Positions 35,903 through 44,213 of a DNA stretch of 49,177 nt are shown piece by piece. The translations under genes and the position numbers were made by a program. Source of the stretch: JAVVXB01 sp036651815 (GTDB lineage Bacteria > Bacillota > Clostridia > Christensenellales > CAG-138); assembly GCA_036651815.1 (NCBI GenBank), contig JAVVXB010000024.1, forward strand, positions 1 to 49,177, written 5' to 3'. How positions within the stretch are numbered: position 1 is the stretch's first letter; every line of letters begins with the position of its first letter. Under the pieces are notes generated by a model that saw only the letters and a program-made list of their open reading frames with translations, was not told where the DNA came from and made no database searches.

Positions 35903-37414
35903 ATGAATAAGGAAATTTTGGTGGACGCAAGCGGACTGAGTACCCGCGTTGCGGTTGTGGAAGATGGCTCTCCTGTTGAACTATATGTCGAGCAAGAGGG
36001 GGCTGAACGGCTCGTTGGAAACATCTATCAAGGCAAAGTACAAAACGTGTTACCTGGCATGCAGGCGGCTTTTATCGATATCGGGCTTGAACGCAACGCG
36101 TTTTTGTATGCTGGGGATATTGTCCTTTCCGATGATCCGGATGATGAAATCGAACAGTTTCCAGAGTCACGCAATATTCGCGACCTGCTCAAACCTGGGC
36201 AGATTATTATGGTGCAGGTGGCAAAAGACCCTGTAGGGACGAAGGGTGCGCGAGTAACGACACATATTACGTTGGCCGGACGGTCGCTTGTCCTGATGCC
36301 TACGATGGATTATGTTGGGGTTTCTCGTCGCATCGACAAGGACGATGAGCGTCAGCGCCTGCGTAAAATTCTGAATGAAATTAAACCGCAGGGGATGGGC
36401 GTGATTGTACGCACCGCTTCTGCGGGAAAGACGAAAGAAATGTTTCAGGAGGACCTGGAGAGCATCCTGAATTTATACCGCGATATTGAAAAACGCGCAA
36501 AGATAGCCAAGGCACCTTCAATTCTACATGCTGAGCAGTCGCTGCTTTTTCGCACTGCGCGTGACCTACTGATGAAAGAGGTTGATCGTGTATTTGTCAA
36601 CGATGAGGGAAAGTATAACGAACTGCGCAACATTGCGGATGTGATGGCGCCAAAACTGAAAGCACGCATTCTGCTAAAGCAGAGCGAGGCATTGTTTGAC
36701 CGCTATGAAACGGAAGCAAAAATTGATAAAGCGCTTGCCCGTAAGGTATGGCTTAAGAGCGGCGGCTACGTGATCATTGATCGAACAGAAGCGTTGACTT
36801 GCATCGATGTGAACACCGGTAAATTTGTTGGCAAGGATAATCTGGAGAAAACGATCACTGCAACCAATTGCGAGGCAGCAAAGGAAATTGCCCGCCAACT
36901 GAGATTGCGGGATATTGGTGGAATTATCATCATCGATTTCATCGATATGGAGAAGGAAAACAACCGAAAGCTTGTACTGGAGACGTTAAAGAGCATGCTG
37001 AAAGACGATCACACGCGTTCGCATGTTTTTGGGTTTACACATCTTGGCCTTGTTGAGATGACGCGTAAGAAAACCGGCCGTTCGATTGGCGATACCTTGC
37101 AGGTGGTTTGCCCATATTGCAATGGCGATTCCCGTGTGCTGGCACCGGAGACCATGGTTGGTAAGATCAGAAAACAGACGTTGCAGGTGTTGAAGGGAAG
37201 CAATAATAAACGAATGCTCATTGAGACCCATCCGGAGGTTGTGACGGCACTTGAGCATGCGGAAAAGAAGCACGGCGGCGTTTTTCCCGCGGAAGCCGGC
37301 GGCACTTACTTTGTGCGTTCCAATCCAGAACTTCATATTGAAAAATTTTCCGTGCGTCCATTGGCAGATAAAAAAGTTCAAGAAGCGAAAAAAGACTGCA
37401 AGATTCTTCATTAA
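35903..37414 (+). CDS. rng: Ribonuclease E/G family endonuclease (RNase G)
   Basis: Endonuclease that processes rRNA precursors and mRNA at AU-rich single-stranded sites. An S1 RNA-binding domain (about residues 36-115, GNIYQGKVQNVLPGMQAAFIDIG) is followed by the RNase E/G core, with the metal-binding Asp residues in TCIDVNTGKFVG and IIIDFIDM and the zinc-link CPYC near residue 410. At 503 residues it has the RNase G size and no long C-terminal scaffold. GAAGGGG precedes the ATG. It closes the radical SAM-DUF2344-rng cluster. The rplU-rpmA genes that often follow in Clostridia are absent here. Confidence 0.94.
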   Translation: MNKEILVDASGLSTRVAVVEDGSPVELYVEQEGAERLVGNIYQGKVQNVLPGMQAAFIDIGLERNAFLYAGDIVLSDDPDDEIEQFPESRNIRDLLKPGQIIMVQVAKDPVGTKGARVTTHITLAGRSLVLMPTMDYVGVSRRIDKDDERQRLRKILNEIKPQGMGVIVRTASAGKTKEMFQEDLESILNLYRDIEKRAKIAKAPSILHAEQSLLFRTARDLLMKEVDRVFVNDEGKYNELRNIADVMAPKLKARILLKQSEALFDRYETEAKIDKALARKVWLKSGGYVIIDRTEALTCIDVNTGKFVGKDNLEKTITATNCEAAKEIARQLRLRDIGGIIIIDFIDMEKENNRKLVLETLKSMLKDDHTRSHVFGFTHLGLVEMTRKKTGRSIGDTLQVVCPYCNGDSRVLAPETMVGKIRKQTLQVLKGSNNKRMLIETHPEVVTALEHAEKKHGGVFPAEAGGTYFVRSNPELHIEKFSVRPLADKKVQEAKKDCKILH

Positions 37415-37470
37415 AACTTGCTGCGCTTGTGATGTATGCAAGATATGAGAAGAATTCATTTTATATAGAA

Positions 37471-37530
37471 TAATGCATCTAACGGCTCGCTGATAAACGT
37501 GTAATGCACCTAGCGGCTCACTGGCGAAAG
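37471..37530. repeat. Two imperfect 29-base direct repeats after rng
   Basis: TAATGCATCTAACGGCTCG... at 37471-37499 and TAATGCACCTAGCGGCTCA... at 37502-37530 agree at about 22 of 29 bases. They lie in the 421-base gene-free region after rng. No terminator with a clear T-run is visible for rng. Confidence 0.5.
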
Positions 37531-37588
37531 CGCACGCTCCATAGCGCAAATAGAGCATTCGTGAAGTAAGCAGCAGCTTTATCGATCC

Positions 37589-37699
37589 TCATTGACGGGC
37601 GGTCCCGTTTTCACTTGAATAATAGGGCCGGATCAATGCAATCCATTCTTCCCATGGAACCATCTTGTTCAGCTCGCTCTTTAAATCCGACTCGTTCAA
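37589..37699 (-). pseudogene. Transposase relic, IS5/IS1182-like N-terminal fragment
   Basis: On the minus strand an open stretch from 37699 to a TGA at 37589 includes LNKMVPWEEWIALIRPYY, which resembles the N-terminus of IS5/IS1182-type transposases (typically a KMVPWDEL-like segment followed by IEPYYP). Reading is closed upstream by a TGA at 37702-37700 and stops 24 codons after the Met, so only a scrap remains. The match is from memory of the family and short, so confidence is limited. Confidence 0.45.
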
Positions 37700-37717
37700 T
37701 CATACCATCTTATCCAT

Positions 37718-37779
37718 GGGAACCCTCTTTTGCAGTTTGCGATGGTTATTCACTTTCAGCATACTAGTTTTGGGTTCCC
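37718..37779. repeat. 8-base inverted repeats beside the transposase relic
   Basis: GGGAACCC (37718-37725) and GGGTTCCC (37772-37779) form inverted ends around 46 bases. They lie next to the transposase fragment and may be remains of terminal inverted repeats, or simply a hairpin near the 3' end of the minus-strand gene. Confidence 0.35.
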
Positions 37780-37835
37780 TTTTCAATTGTGCGAAATTTA
37801 TTTTACCTTATCGATATTTAGTTGTTCAGCAGGCA

Positions 37836-38252
37836 CTACTTAAGCAAGCTGATCAACATTGCCGGATCAAGGCCGCCGCCCGTTCCATTTCCACCAGTAC
37901 CCTTGCCCATGTTCTGCATCAGCTTGATCAATTGTTCCGGAGATAGATTGCCGGCACTTTTATTCTCGCGTTTGGGCGGCGGGGAAGGCGATGGCGGATC
38001 GTCAACCGGCAGCGGTGGCAGGGGTGGAGGAACTTCCGTATTCAATCGTTTGGCAACCTGAACTATGAGCCCGTGCGGCACGAGTGCCGCCAGCACCTGC
38101 ACATAGCGGTGTACGCCTTCACGACCGTGCTCGGAACGGATAAACTCGCCTAGCGTGACGGCAGCAATCAAAGGACCTTGTGCATCATTTTCCATCAATA
38201 TCTCCTTTTGATAGTTGCCGCTGGGTAATTGTATGGAACTATATCGCCGCAT
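37836..38252 (-). CDS. Uncharacterised protein with Pro-rich linker and Gly-rich C-terminus
   Basis: I do not recognise this 138-residue protein. Residues about 1-72 form a compact, mixed domain (PSGNYQKEILMENDAQGPLIAAVTLGEF, then VQVLAALVPHGLIVQVAKRLN). A Pro/Ser-rich linker (PPPLPPLPVDDPPSPSPPPK) follows, then a short helix (LSPEQLIKLMQNMGKG), a glycine patch and a hydrophobic end (DPAMLISLLK). No signal or membrane segment. The ATG at 38252 is chosen because CAGGAG lies five to six bases before it; longer upstream readings are not supported. It diverges from the next small gene across 78 bases. The codon pattern and clear binding site argue that it is real. Confidence 0.65.
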   Translation of the reverse strand: MRRYSSIQLPSGNYQKEILMENDAQGPLIAAVTLGEFIRSEHGREGVHRYVQVLAALVPHGLIVQVAKRLNTEVPPPLPPLPVDDPPSPSPPPKRENKSAGNLSPEQLIKLMQNMGKGTGGNGTGGGLDPAMLISLLK

Positions 38253-38330
38253 GTTATCACTCCTGTTTCCATAATATGTTCCAGTATCGAATTTCGCTAC
38301 CGTTGCATAAGATGTTTTGAGGTGATCTTT

Positions 38331-38579
38331 TTGAAGAATTCTGATAAGGAAAGCGTGTACACGCCAGATGAGGCGGATTTGGCCGACGCAATCTCGGAAT
38401 TGAGCGCTAAAAGCGAAGCGGAACTGTTTGACGTGCTGAGAGCAACCACCGATCAGGAACGTGCTGCGGGTAACATGGATAATACGCGTATGGATGAGAT
38501 TTATCAAAAGCTATCGCCCATGTTGACGGATACGCAGCGAAAAAAAATGCAGCAGGTATTAGATCGTCTGAAGGAGTAG
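38331..38579 (+). CDS. Small acidic helical protein, unknown function
   Basis: An 82-residue, highly charged, mainly helical protein (DEADLADAISELSAKSEAELFDVLRATTDQERAAG, then EIYQKLSPMLTDTQRKKMQQVLDRLK). The TTG at 38331 is chosen because GAGGTGAT lies just before it; the upstream in-frame ATG at 38229 would run into the divergent gene's control region. No cysteine, no signal and no membrane segment. It diverges from the Pro/Gly-linker protein and may share regulation with it. I do not assign a function. Confidence 0.65.
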   Translation: MKNSDKESVYTPDEADLADAISELSAKSEAELFDVLRATTDQERAAGNMDNTRMDEIYQKLSPMLTDTQRKKMQQVLDRLKE

Positions 38580-38696
38580 CGATTTCAATGCCTGTTGCAG
38601 GCTGAACCAGTTGATAAAAAGAATTCTATCAGTCATCAGTGCTTACCATCGGCGTATGCTGATCATTTCGCGCTGGATCAATTCTGCGAAAGACAA

Positions 38697-38733
38697 GATC
38701 TCCTGTTGCGACTCTATTCTACAACAGGAGATC
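38697..38733. terminator. Strong stem between converging transcripts, possible terminator
   Basis: Perfect 12-base arms, GATCTCCTGTTG (38697-38708) and CAACAGGAGATC (38722-38733), with a 13-base loop. It lies between the small plus-strand gene and the end of the xdh operon. The T-tract is weak in both directions, so it may be a 3' stabiliser instead of an efficient terminator. Confidence 0.55.
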
Positions 38734-38818
38734 CATTTCGGCATTTGTTATGAGTGATGTCATTTGGGCGTTCTGCTTAAAACAATTCGGTTTCCGGACT
38801 TGCGGTTGCACTTTGATG

Positions 38819-39292
38819 TCAGTCTTTTACTTTTAATCCAGCTTGTTCAATTGCATTAACAATCGGAATATATCCGGTACAGCGGCATAGATTTCCGGAT
38901 ACCGCCTCGCGAATTTGTTCTCGGGTAGGATGGTGATTCTTTTGCAGCAATGCGTAAGCGCTCATGATAAAACCCGGTGTGCAAAAGCCACATTGCACCG
39001 CATCCCCTTCGACAAAACAATCCTGCAAAATCTTGCCAATCTGTGTTTCGCTCATTCCCTCAATGGTCAAAATGTCCGCATTTTGCATCTGACCCGCGAG
39101 AACTAGACAGCTTGTGACGGCTTCACCGTTGAGTACGACCGTACATGCACCACATTCGCCAACGCCGCAGCCTTCCTTGGTTCCTGTCAGGTTCAGATCA
39201 TTGCGAAGCACATCGACCATGCGCCGGTTAGGCATGGTTTCGAGTGTGTAGGGCTTGCCATTTAAACGAAAAGAAAGCGTAATTTTATGCAT
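38819..39292 (-). CDS. xdhC: Molybdenum hydroxylase [2Fe-2S] subunit
   Basis: Electron-transfer subunit of a three-subunit xanthine dehydrogenase-type enzyme. The plant-type cluster ligands are C42, C47, C50 and C62 (EGCGVGECGACTV, then TSC), and the second cluster has the VQCGFCTPGF and NLCRCTGY motifs. The ATG at 39292 follows GGAGGTG and gives 157 residues, the normal size; the longer upstream reading overlaps xdhB and is not family-like. Its start overlaps the FAD-subunit stop by eight bases. It is the last gene of the operon xdhA-xdhB-xdhC. Confidence 0.93.
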   Translation of the reverse strand: MHKITLSFRLNGKPYTLETMPNRRMVDVLRNDLNLTGTKEGCGVGECGACTVVLNGEAVTSCLVLAGQMQNADILTIEGMSETQIGKILQDCFVEGDAVQCGFCTPGFIMSAYALLQKNHHPTREQIREAVSGNLCRCTGYIPIVNAIEQAGLKVKD

Positions 39293-40157
39293 GTTGTTCA
39301 CCTCCGAGCAATTGATGCAATATGCGCACGCATAGCTTGCGGCATACTGGTTGCTTATAAATCGTAGAAGGCCGAATGCCAGCAATCTCTGGAATTTTGT
39401 CGGATAATGCAAGGGATACCATTTGGATATCGTCCTCGGTTGGACGCTTATTTAGGAGCATTGCGTTGATTTCCGGAAAGACCATCGGACGAGGAAAGGT
39501 TGCGCCCATCGTCATGCAAAAATGTCGCACAACGCCATCTGAATCCGATTGCAGCACCGTCGCGATGGTCATTCGTGAAATGGATAAGGCTTTCCTACGG
39601 CCAAGCTTGTAAAACTGATACCGACAACCGGCGGGCAACTTTGGAATGAGGATGCATGTAATCAGATCGTGGCTGTTGAGCTTTGTACGGTTTGGACGTT
39701 CGATGACATCAAATATGGATACCTGCCGCAGTTCTCCATGACAGCGAATTTCAAGTGCTGCATCCAATACAGCAAGTGCCGCAAGTGTATCCGCTGCAGG
39801 CGAAGCGTTGGCGATGTTGCCGCCAATAGTTGCGTGGTTTCTGATCTGCGGAGAACCTATCGTATTGCAAGCATCTGCCAATATGCCCGCGTATTGCTGG
39901 ACGAGGGGTGATGCGGTAATTTCCGCATGCGTGATGCCTGCACCAATGCGGAGCGTGGTCGCAGTTTCGGTGATCTGCGACAGCCCGGGAATGCCATAGA
40001 TGTCGATAAACGTATAATCTTTGTAGGGGTCACCATCGCGTGCCTGAACGAGCACATCCGTGCCGCCCGCAATCAGTTTGACCGGGCCGGTGGCGGTATG
40101 GAGCGCGGTTTCCACCTCCTCAATGGAGGTCGGCTTTTGATACTCTAAAAATTCCAT
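39285..40157 (-). CDS. xdhB: Molybdenum hydroxylase FAD-binding subunit
   Basis: FAD subunit of the same dehydrogenase, passing electrons to NAD+ or another acceptor. The two FAD-binding motifs KLIAGGTDVLVQ (about residues 29-40) and TIGGNIANASPAADT (about 110-124) are clear, and the CO_deh_flav C-terminal domain follows. The ATG at 40157 follows AAAGGAAG and gives 290 residues; the upstream ATG at 40223 would overlap xdhA. It lies four bases from xdhA and overlaps the iron-sulfur gene. Confidence 0.92.
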   Translation of the reverse strand: MEFLEYQKPTSIEEVETALHTATGPVKLIAGGTDVLVQARDGDPYKDYTFIDIYGIPGLSQITETATTLRIGAGITHAEITASPLVQQYAGILADACNTIGSPQIRNHATIGGNIANASPAADTLAALAVLDAALEIRCHGELRQVSIFDVIERPNRTKLNSHDLITCILIPKLPAGCRYQFYKLGRRKALSISRMTIATVLQSDSDGVVRHFCMTMGATFPRPMVFPEINAMLLNKRPTEDDIQMVSLALSDKIPEIAGIRPSTIYKQPVCRKLCVRILHQLLGGEQHA

Positions 40158-40161
40158 ATGC

Positions 40162-42471
40162 CTACTTCCTTTCAAGACGATTGGCTGCCTGGAACACACG
40201 GTCAAGATCAGCAGGCAGTTCATGGATCAAACCTGCTTTTCCAAGCGCATGGTTGACGGCGCATAGCAGCGCGGCAACGCCTGGCTCGGTGGCTGGTTCG
40301 CCCATGGAGTGCCCACCAAAGGCGGAACGTGGATCAGGATGCTCATCAAGCAATGCAACATTGCCATCTGGCACATCCAGCACGGTGGGCAGCAGATAAT
40401 CTTCAAAGTTTAAATTTTTGAGCGCTGACGTGACGTTGCTATGGCCGAGATCTTCTATCAGCCCCATACCTTGCGCCATGGCAAGACCGCCGTAGATCTG
40501 CCCTTTGACCATAGCCGGGTTCATAGCCCGTCCCATGTCATGGCAACCAACCATTTTCATCACGGTGACCGTTCCGGTGTCGAGATCGACCTCGACCTCT
40601 GCTGCGTGACAGGAATAGGTGTATGAATAGAATGGCTCACCAAAGCCTTTTTTTGAGTCCCATGGCAATATGGGGATGACATAAGTACCGACTGCCACCG
40701 GTGTCATGCAAAGGCTATAACAGGCGTGTACCGCATCCTCAAAAGAAATATTCATACCGTTGAAAAGGACACGGTCGTTTTCAAACACGATGTCAGTCAC
40801 AGGCTTATTATAAGTACGGCGAATGGCTTCAGCTAGTATAGAATGTACTTTTTTGCAGGCATCCGAAATGGCTGCGCCGCCCATAAGCGTACCGCGCGAT
40901 GCAATACATGCACCTGTAACAGGGGAGCGGGAAGTATCCGTTTCGCCCAATGTGATCCGTTCAAACGCAACGCCCATGCCTTCGGCGGCCATCTGAGACT
41001 GACAGGTGCGAAGCCCCTGTCCCAGCTCGGTAAGGCCGATATTTACGTGTACGCTTGCGTCCTCCATGACTTCGATCAGCGCGCGGCTGACATCAAATCC
41101 ATTGCCATCGGCGCCGATGCTTGCGCCACGCATACTGCATGCGATGCCAACGCCGCGCCGGATGCGTCGGCCGTCATTGTTTTCTTGAGAATACCGTTGG
41201 AACTTCTCGTCAAACGACAGCGCTGCCGCGGCTTTCTCCATGACCGAACGAATACTGACTTCCTGGAAATCCAATTTATGTCCGCAGGGGCTGATGTCAC
41301 CGTTTTTCAATAAATTGATGCGGCGGATCTCGGTCGGCGTCATGTTGAGCTTTTCGGCCAGTTCATCCATGGCATTTTCCATGGCAAAGATTGCCTGCGG
41401 GGTTCCGAAGCCGCGCATGGAACCTGTGTGAACATTGTTTGTCAGTACGCTGGTTGCATTGTAGTCCACATTTTCAACCTGATAAGGCCCGGGGCCAAGC
41501 GTTGCCGTCTTGTACATTACGGGCGGAGACATATTGATGTAAGCGCCAGCATCGCCAACCGCCTCGACTTGCATGGATTGGAGCTGGCCCGCTTTAGTTG
41601 CGCTTAGCCGAATATCGAACTCGATGGGATGGCGCTTGTAACTTTCAAGAATGGATTCTTCGCGTGTCAAGGTGTACTGCACTGGACGGCCGGTCTTGAG
41701 CGCAATGAGTCCCGCGCGGACGGCCATCGATTCAACCGATTCAATTTTACCGCCGAATGAGCCGCCTATGACACTTGGACGAAGAATAATTTGCGAGGCG
41801 GGGAGACCAAGCGTCCGGTGCATAGACACACGCACATTATAGGGAGCCTGCATGGAACCCAGTACGGTCAATTCCTGTCGCATAGGACTCGGAATGACGG
41901 TGATGGACTCCGGTTCGATATAGGCATGCTCAACAAAACCCGTTTGATAATGCGTTTCAAGTAACACATCCGCTTTTTCTAATCCCTTGGTGGCATCTCC
42001 CTTGCGGACATGCACATTGCCGCAGATATTGTCCGGGTAATCCGGGTTGATACAGACAGCGCTTCCCATTGCCGCTTTGGGCGTAGCCAGGACTGGTAGC
42101 TCCTCATAGTCTGCGGTAACCAGCTTAGCGGCCGTATCCGCCTGCGCTTGCGTTTCTGCGGCGACAACAGCAATTACATCGCCTAAAAAACGTGCCTTGT
42201 CATAGACAAGGGGGTATTGGTCAATAAAGATCTCACCGATCATTTTTTCTCCGGGAATGTCTGCTCCGGTGATAACGCAAACAACGCCCGGCGCATGCCT
42301 GGCTGCTTCGGCGTGAACCTCAAGCAACCGTGCATGCGCATATTTTGTATGGACACCTTTACAATAGAGCGTGCCGGGCACGCGCACATCCGCGCCGAAC
42401 GTCGCGCGACCCGTTACCTTTGCACGGGCATCGATTCGTTCGAGCGATTTTCCAACCGTGTGCATTTCCAT
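40162..42471 (-). CDS. xdhA: Molybdenum hydroxylase large (molybdopterin) subunit, xanthine dehydrogenase-like
   Basis: Catalytic subunit that binds molybdopterin cytosine dinucleotide and hydroxylates an N-heterocycle or related substrate. Motifs: N-terminal TGRATFGADV, VIGGSFGGK, the SMRGFGTPQ loop, ACSMRGASIGADG, and the catalytic Glu in HSMGEPATEPGVAA near the C-terminus. The ATG at 42471 is chosen because AAGGGGGA precedes it and family sequence starts there; the longer frame to 42558 runs over the promoter. Length 769 residues. The context (cytosine deaminase-like gene, CodB-type permease) favours a purine or pyrimidine substrate, but the sequence alone does not exclude other aldehydes or aromatic substrates. 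Confidence 0.88.
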   Translation of the reverse strand: MEMHTVGKSLERIDARAKVTGRATFGADVRVPGTLYCKGVHTKYAHARLLEVHAEAARHAPGVVCVITGADIPGEKMIGEIFIDQYPLVYDKARFLGDVIAVVAAETQAQADTAAKLVTADYEELPVLATPKAAMGSAVCINPDYPDNICGNVHVRKGDATKGLEKADVLLETHYQTGFVEHAYIEPESITVIPSPMRQELTVLGSMQAPYNVRVSMHRTLGLPASQIILRPSVIGGSFGGKIESVESMAVRAGLIALKTGRPVQYTLTREESILESYKRHPIEFDIRLSATKAGQLQSMQVEAVGDAGAYINMSPPVMYKTATLGPGPYQVENVDYNATSVLTNNVHTGSMRGFGTPQAIFAMENAMDELAEKLNMTPTEIRRINLLKNGDISPCGHKLDFQEVSIRSVMEKAAAALSFDEKFQRYSQENNDGRRIRRGVGIACSMRGASIGADGNGFDVSRALIEVMEDASVHVNIGLTELGQGLRTCQSQMAAEGMGVAFERITLGETDTSRSPVTGACIASRGTLMGGAAISDACKKVHSILAEAIRRTYNKPVTDIVFENDRVLFNGMNISFEDAVHACYSLCMTPVAVGTYVIPILPWDSKKGFGEPFYSYTYSCHAAEVEVDLDTGTVTVMKMVGCHDMGRAMNPAMVKGQIYGGLAMAQGMGLIEDLGHSNVTSALKNLNFEDYLLPTVLDVPDGNVALLDEHPDPRSAFGGHSMGEPATEPGVAALLCAVNHALGKAGLIHELPADLDRVFQAANRLERK

Positions 42472-42526
42472 GGCGATCCCCCTTCTGACATGCAGTCTGT
42501 GGAAACAGTACAATAACCACAAATCG

Positions 42527-42555
42527 ATTGTAACTAATTTCATCCAAATTGTCCA
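42527..42555 (-). promoter_or_regulatory. Promoter of the xdhABC operon
   Basis: On the minus strand TGGACA (42555-42550) is followed after 17 bases by TACAAT (42532-42527), about 55 bases before the xdhA start. The promoter diverges from that of the cytosine deaminase-like gene in a 273-base shared region. Confidence 0.8.
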
Positions 42556-42635
42556 CATGAATCTGATAACATTTAAAAGTAATTTACAGGTTTAAAATTT
42601 GATCAACTGCTTGTTTATCAACGTTTTTAATCTGG

Positions 42636-42664
42636 TTGATTTCGCTTATCGTGTATGTTAATAT
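42636..42664 (+). promoter_or_regulatory. Possible promoter of the deaminase gene
   Basis: TTGATT at 42636-42641 is followed after 17 bases by TAATAT at 42659-42664; an overlapping TATAAA starts at 42662. The match is moderate. A regulator site lies 43 bases downstream. Confidence 0.5.
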
Positions 42665-42706
42665 AAATTTAAGCGCCAAGTAGGCGGAGGACATTCCCAG
42701 TTTCTT

Positions 42707-42720
42707 CGTAACCGTTTACA
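42707..42720 (+). promoter_or_regulatory. LacI/CcpA-type operator before the deaminase gene
   Basis: The reverse strand reads TGTAAACGGTTACG, matching the cre-type consensus TGWAANCGNTWNCA at 13 of 14 positions. It shares the core TGTAAAYGGTTAC with the site in front of the CodB-type permease. It lies 25 bases before the start codon, within the leader. Confidence 0.65.
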
Positions 42721-42744
42721 AAATTAATTGAGGAGGATACGATT

Positions 42745-43980
42745 ATGCAGCTTGTAGTGCAAAATGCGAAACTGCGCAGCCGGGATACGCTTGTCGACAT
42801 TGCCATCGATGGTGGGCAGATTGTTCGGATATCAGAAAAGCTTCCGGCAGAGGCCGATACGGTGATCGACGTCAAGGGCGCGCTGGTTACCCCCAGCCTG
42901 ATTGATCCGCACATCCATTTGGACAAGGTCAACATTTTCGACGTTGTCCGCAAAAATGAATCTGGCACACTAAAAGAAGCAATTGAAATTATCTGGGATA
43001 AGAAGAAGGTCTATACCACCGACGATATCGTGACCCGCAGTGAGGACGTACTCAAAAAGGCATTGAAAAACGGCACTTTGAATATGCGTTCCCATGTGGA
43101 CGTGGATACCATTGGCGGACTGAAGCCACTGGAAGGCGTCGTGGCGCTGCGCGATAAATATCGGCATGTTATGGATCTCCAGATCGTCGCGTTTCCGCAG
43201 GAGGGTATCGTAAAAGATCCGGGTTGCGATAAGCTGATGTGGGCAGCCATGGAAAACGGCGCGGATATTGTGGGCGGGATGCCTGCCAATGAAAATTGCC
43301 CAGACGACAGCTTGGCCCACGTTAAACTATGCTTTGACATCGCCGAAAAGTATGATGCCGATATCGATATGCATGTGGATGAAACGGATGATCCGTTCTA
43401 TAGAACACTGGAGATGATTGCGGACGAAGCACTAAAGCGTGGTTGGATTGGACGTGTAACGGCAGGACACACCTGCGCGTTGGCCGCATATGATGACCAT
43501 TATGCCGCCTATGTGATTGACAAGGTGGCAAAAGCAGGGATGCATATTATTACAAATCCCGCAACAAACCTGATGCTCCAAGGACGATTGGATAAGCAAC
43601 CAATTCGCCGCGGCATCACGCGTGTAAAGCAACTGCTGGAAGCGGGTGTGAATGTCAGCTTTGGGCAGGATTGCGTGAAGGATACCTTTTATCCATTTGG
43701 CAGTGCGGATATGCTGCAGGTAGCGAACCTAACGGCGCACGCCGCACAAATGAGCCTACCGCCTGAAATCGAGAAGGTGTACGATATGATTACGGATAGC
43801 GCAGCTAAAATCTTGCATCTGGAAGGCTACGGAATGGAAGTCGGGAGCAAGGCCAACTTGGTTGTGGTCAATGCGCAGGATGCGCGCGATGCCATCCGCT
43901 TAACACCGGAACGCTTATTTGTGATCCGTGAAGGAAAGATTATTGCGAAAACGACGGTTGAAACCGAGCTTGCTATTTAA
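42745..43980 (+). CDS. Cytosine deaminase-family amidohydrolase
   Basis: Metal-dependent deaminase closest in motif pattern to E. coli CodA, which converts cytosine to uracil. Residues in order: the HIH pair H56 and H58, the substrate-binding Gln152 in AFPQEG, H210 and E213 in HVDETDD, H242 in GHTCAL, NPATNLMLQGRLDKQPIRRG, and Asp309 in FGQDCVKD. E. coli CodA has FGHDDV at the last position, so the pocket is similar but not identical; isoguanine or another heterocycle is possible. Length 411 residues. GAGGAGG precedes the ATG. A regulator site lies in its leader, and the xdh operon diverges from it. Whether the gene should be called codA is not certain. Confidence 0.82.
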   Translation: MQLVVQNAKLRSRDTLVDIAIDGGQIVRISEKLPAEADTVIDVKGALVTPSLIDPHIHLDKVNIFDVVRKNESGTLKEAIEIIWDKKKVYTTDDIVTRSEDVLKKALKNGTLNMRSHVDVDTIGGLKPLEGVVALRDKYRHVMDLQIVAFPQEGIVKDPGCDKLMWAAMENGADIVGGMPANENCPDDSLAHVKLCFDIAEKYDADIDMHVDETDDPFYRTLEMIADEALKRGWIGRVTAGHTCALAAYDDHYAAYVIDKVAKAGMHIITNPATNLMLQGRLDKQPIRRGITRVKQLLEAGVNVSFGQDCVKDTFYPFGSADMLQVANLTAHAAQMSLPPEIEKVYDMITDSAAKILHLEGYGMEVGSKANLVVVNAQDARDAIRLTPERLFVIREGKIIAKTTVETELAI

Positions 43981-44048
43981 AACCTGTTTTTCCATTGCAT
44001 CATCGTGCTGAGCTTCGCATTTTTAAGGCTACTGGGTGGTAAGCACTT

Positions 44049-44120
44049 GAAACAGTGTGACTGTTTCATTAGTAATACGCTTTGAATTGGCGGAAAGCAC
44101 AAGCATGTAGCTTTCAATTC
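44049..44120. other. Two hairpins in the 3' region of the deaminase gene
   Basis: GAAACAGT-GTG-ACTGTTTC (44049-44067) is a perfect 8-base stem with a 3-base loop. A second stem, GAAAGC (44093-44098) with GCTTTC (44110-44115), is extended by GAATT and AATTC across a bulge. Neither has a T-run. They lie in the 233-base gap before the palindromic terminator. Confidence 0.4.
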
Positions 44121-44163
44121 GCTTACAAAATGTCCCTAAATAGCAAATGGATATATGCGCAGT

Positions 44164-44207
44164 AAAACTGATTGACCGGCGGCAATTGCCGCCGGTCAAT
44201 CAGTTTT
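44164..44207. terminator. Perfect 44-base palindrome, bidirectional terminator
   Basis: The 22-base arms (44164-44185 and 44186-44207) are exact reverse complements with no spacer, ending in AAAA and TTTT. A GC-rich core (GACCGGCGGCAA half-arm) makes a very stable stem. It sits between the convergent deaminase and flavoprotein genes, six bases after the stop of the latter. Confidence 0.85.
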
Positions 44208-44213
44208 AGAAGA

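Noticed and set aside
37822..38061. Pro/Gly-rich plus-strand frame over the small gene at 37836-38252
   Set aside because: It is the antisense of the Pro/Gly-linker coding sequence; the minus-strand frame has the binding site and varied composition.
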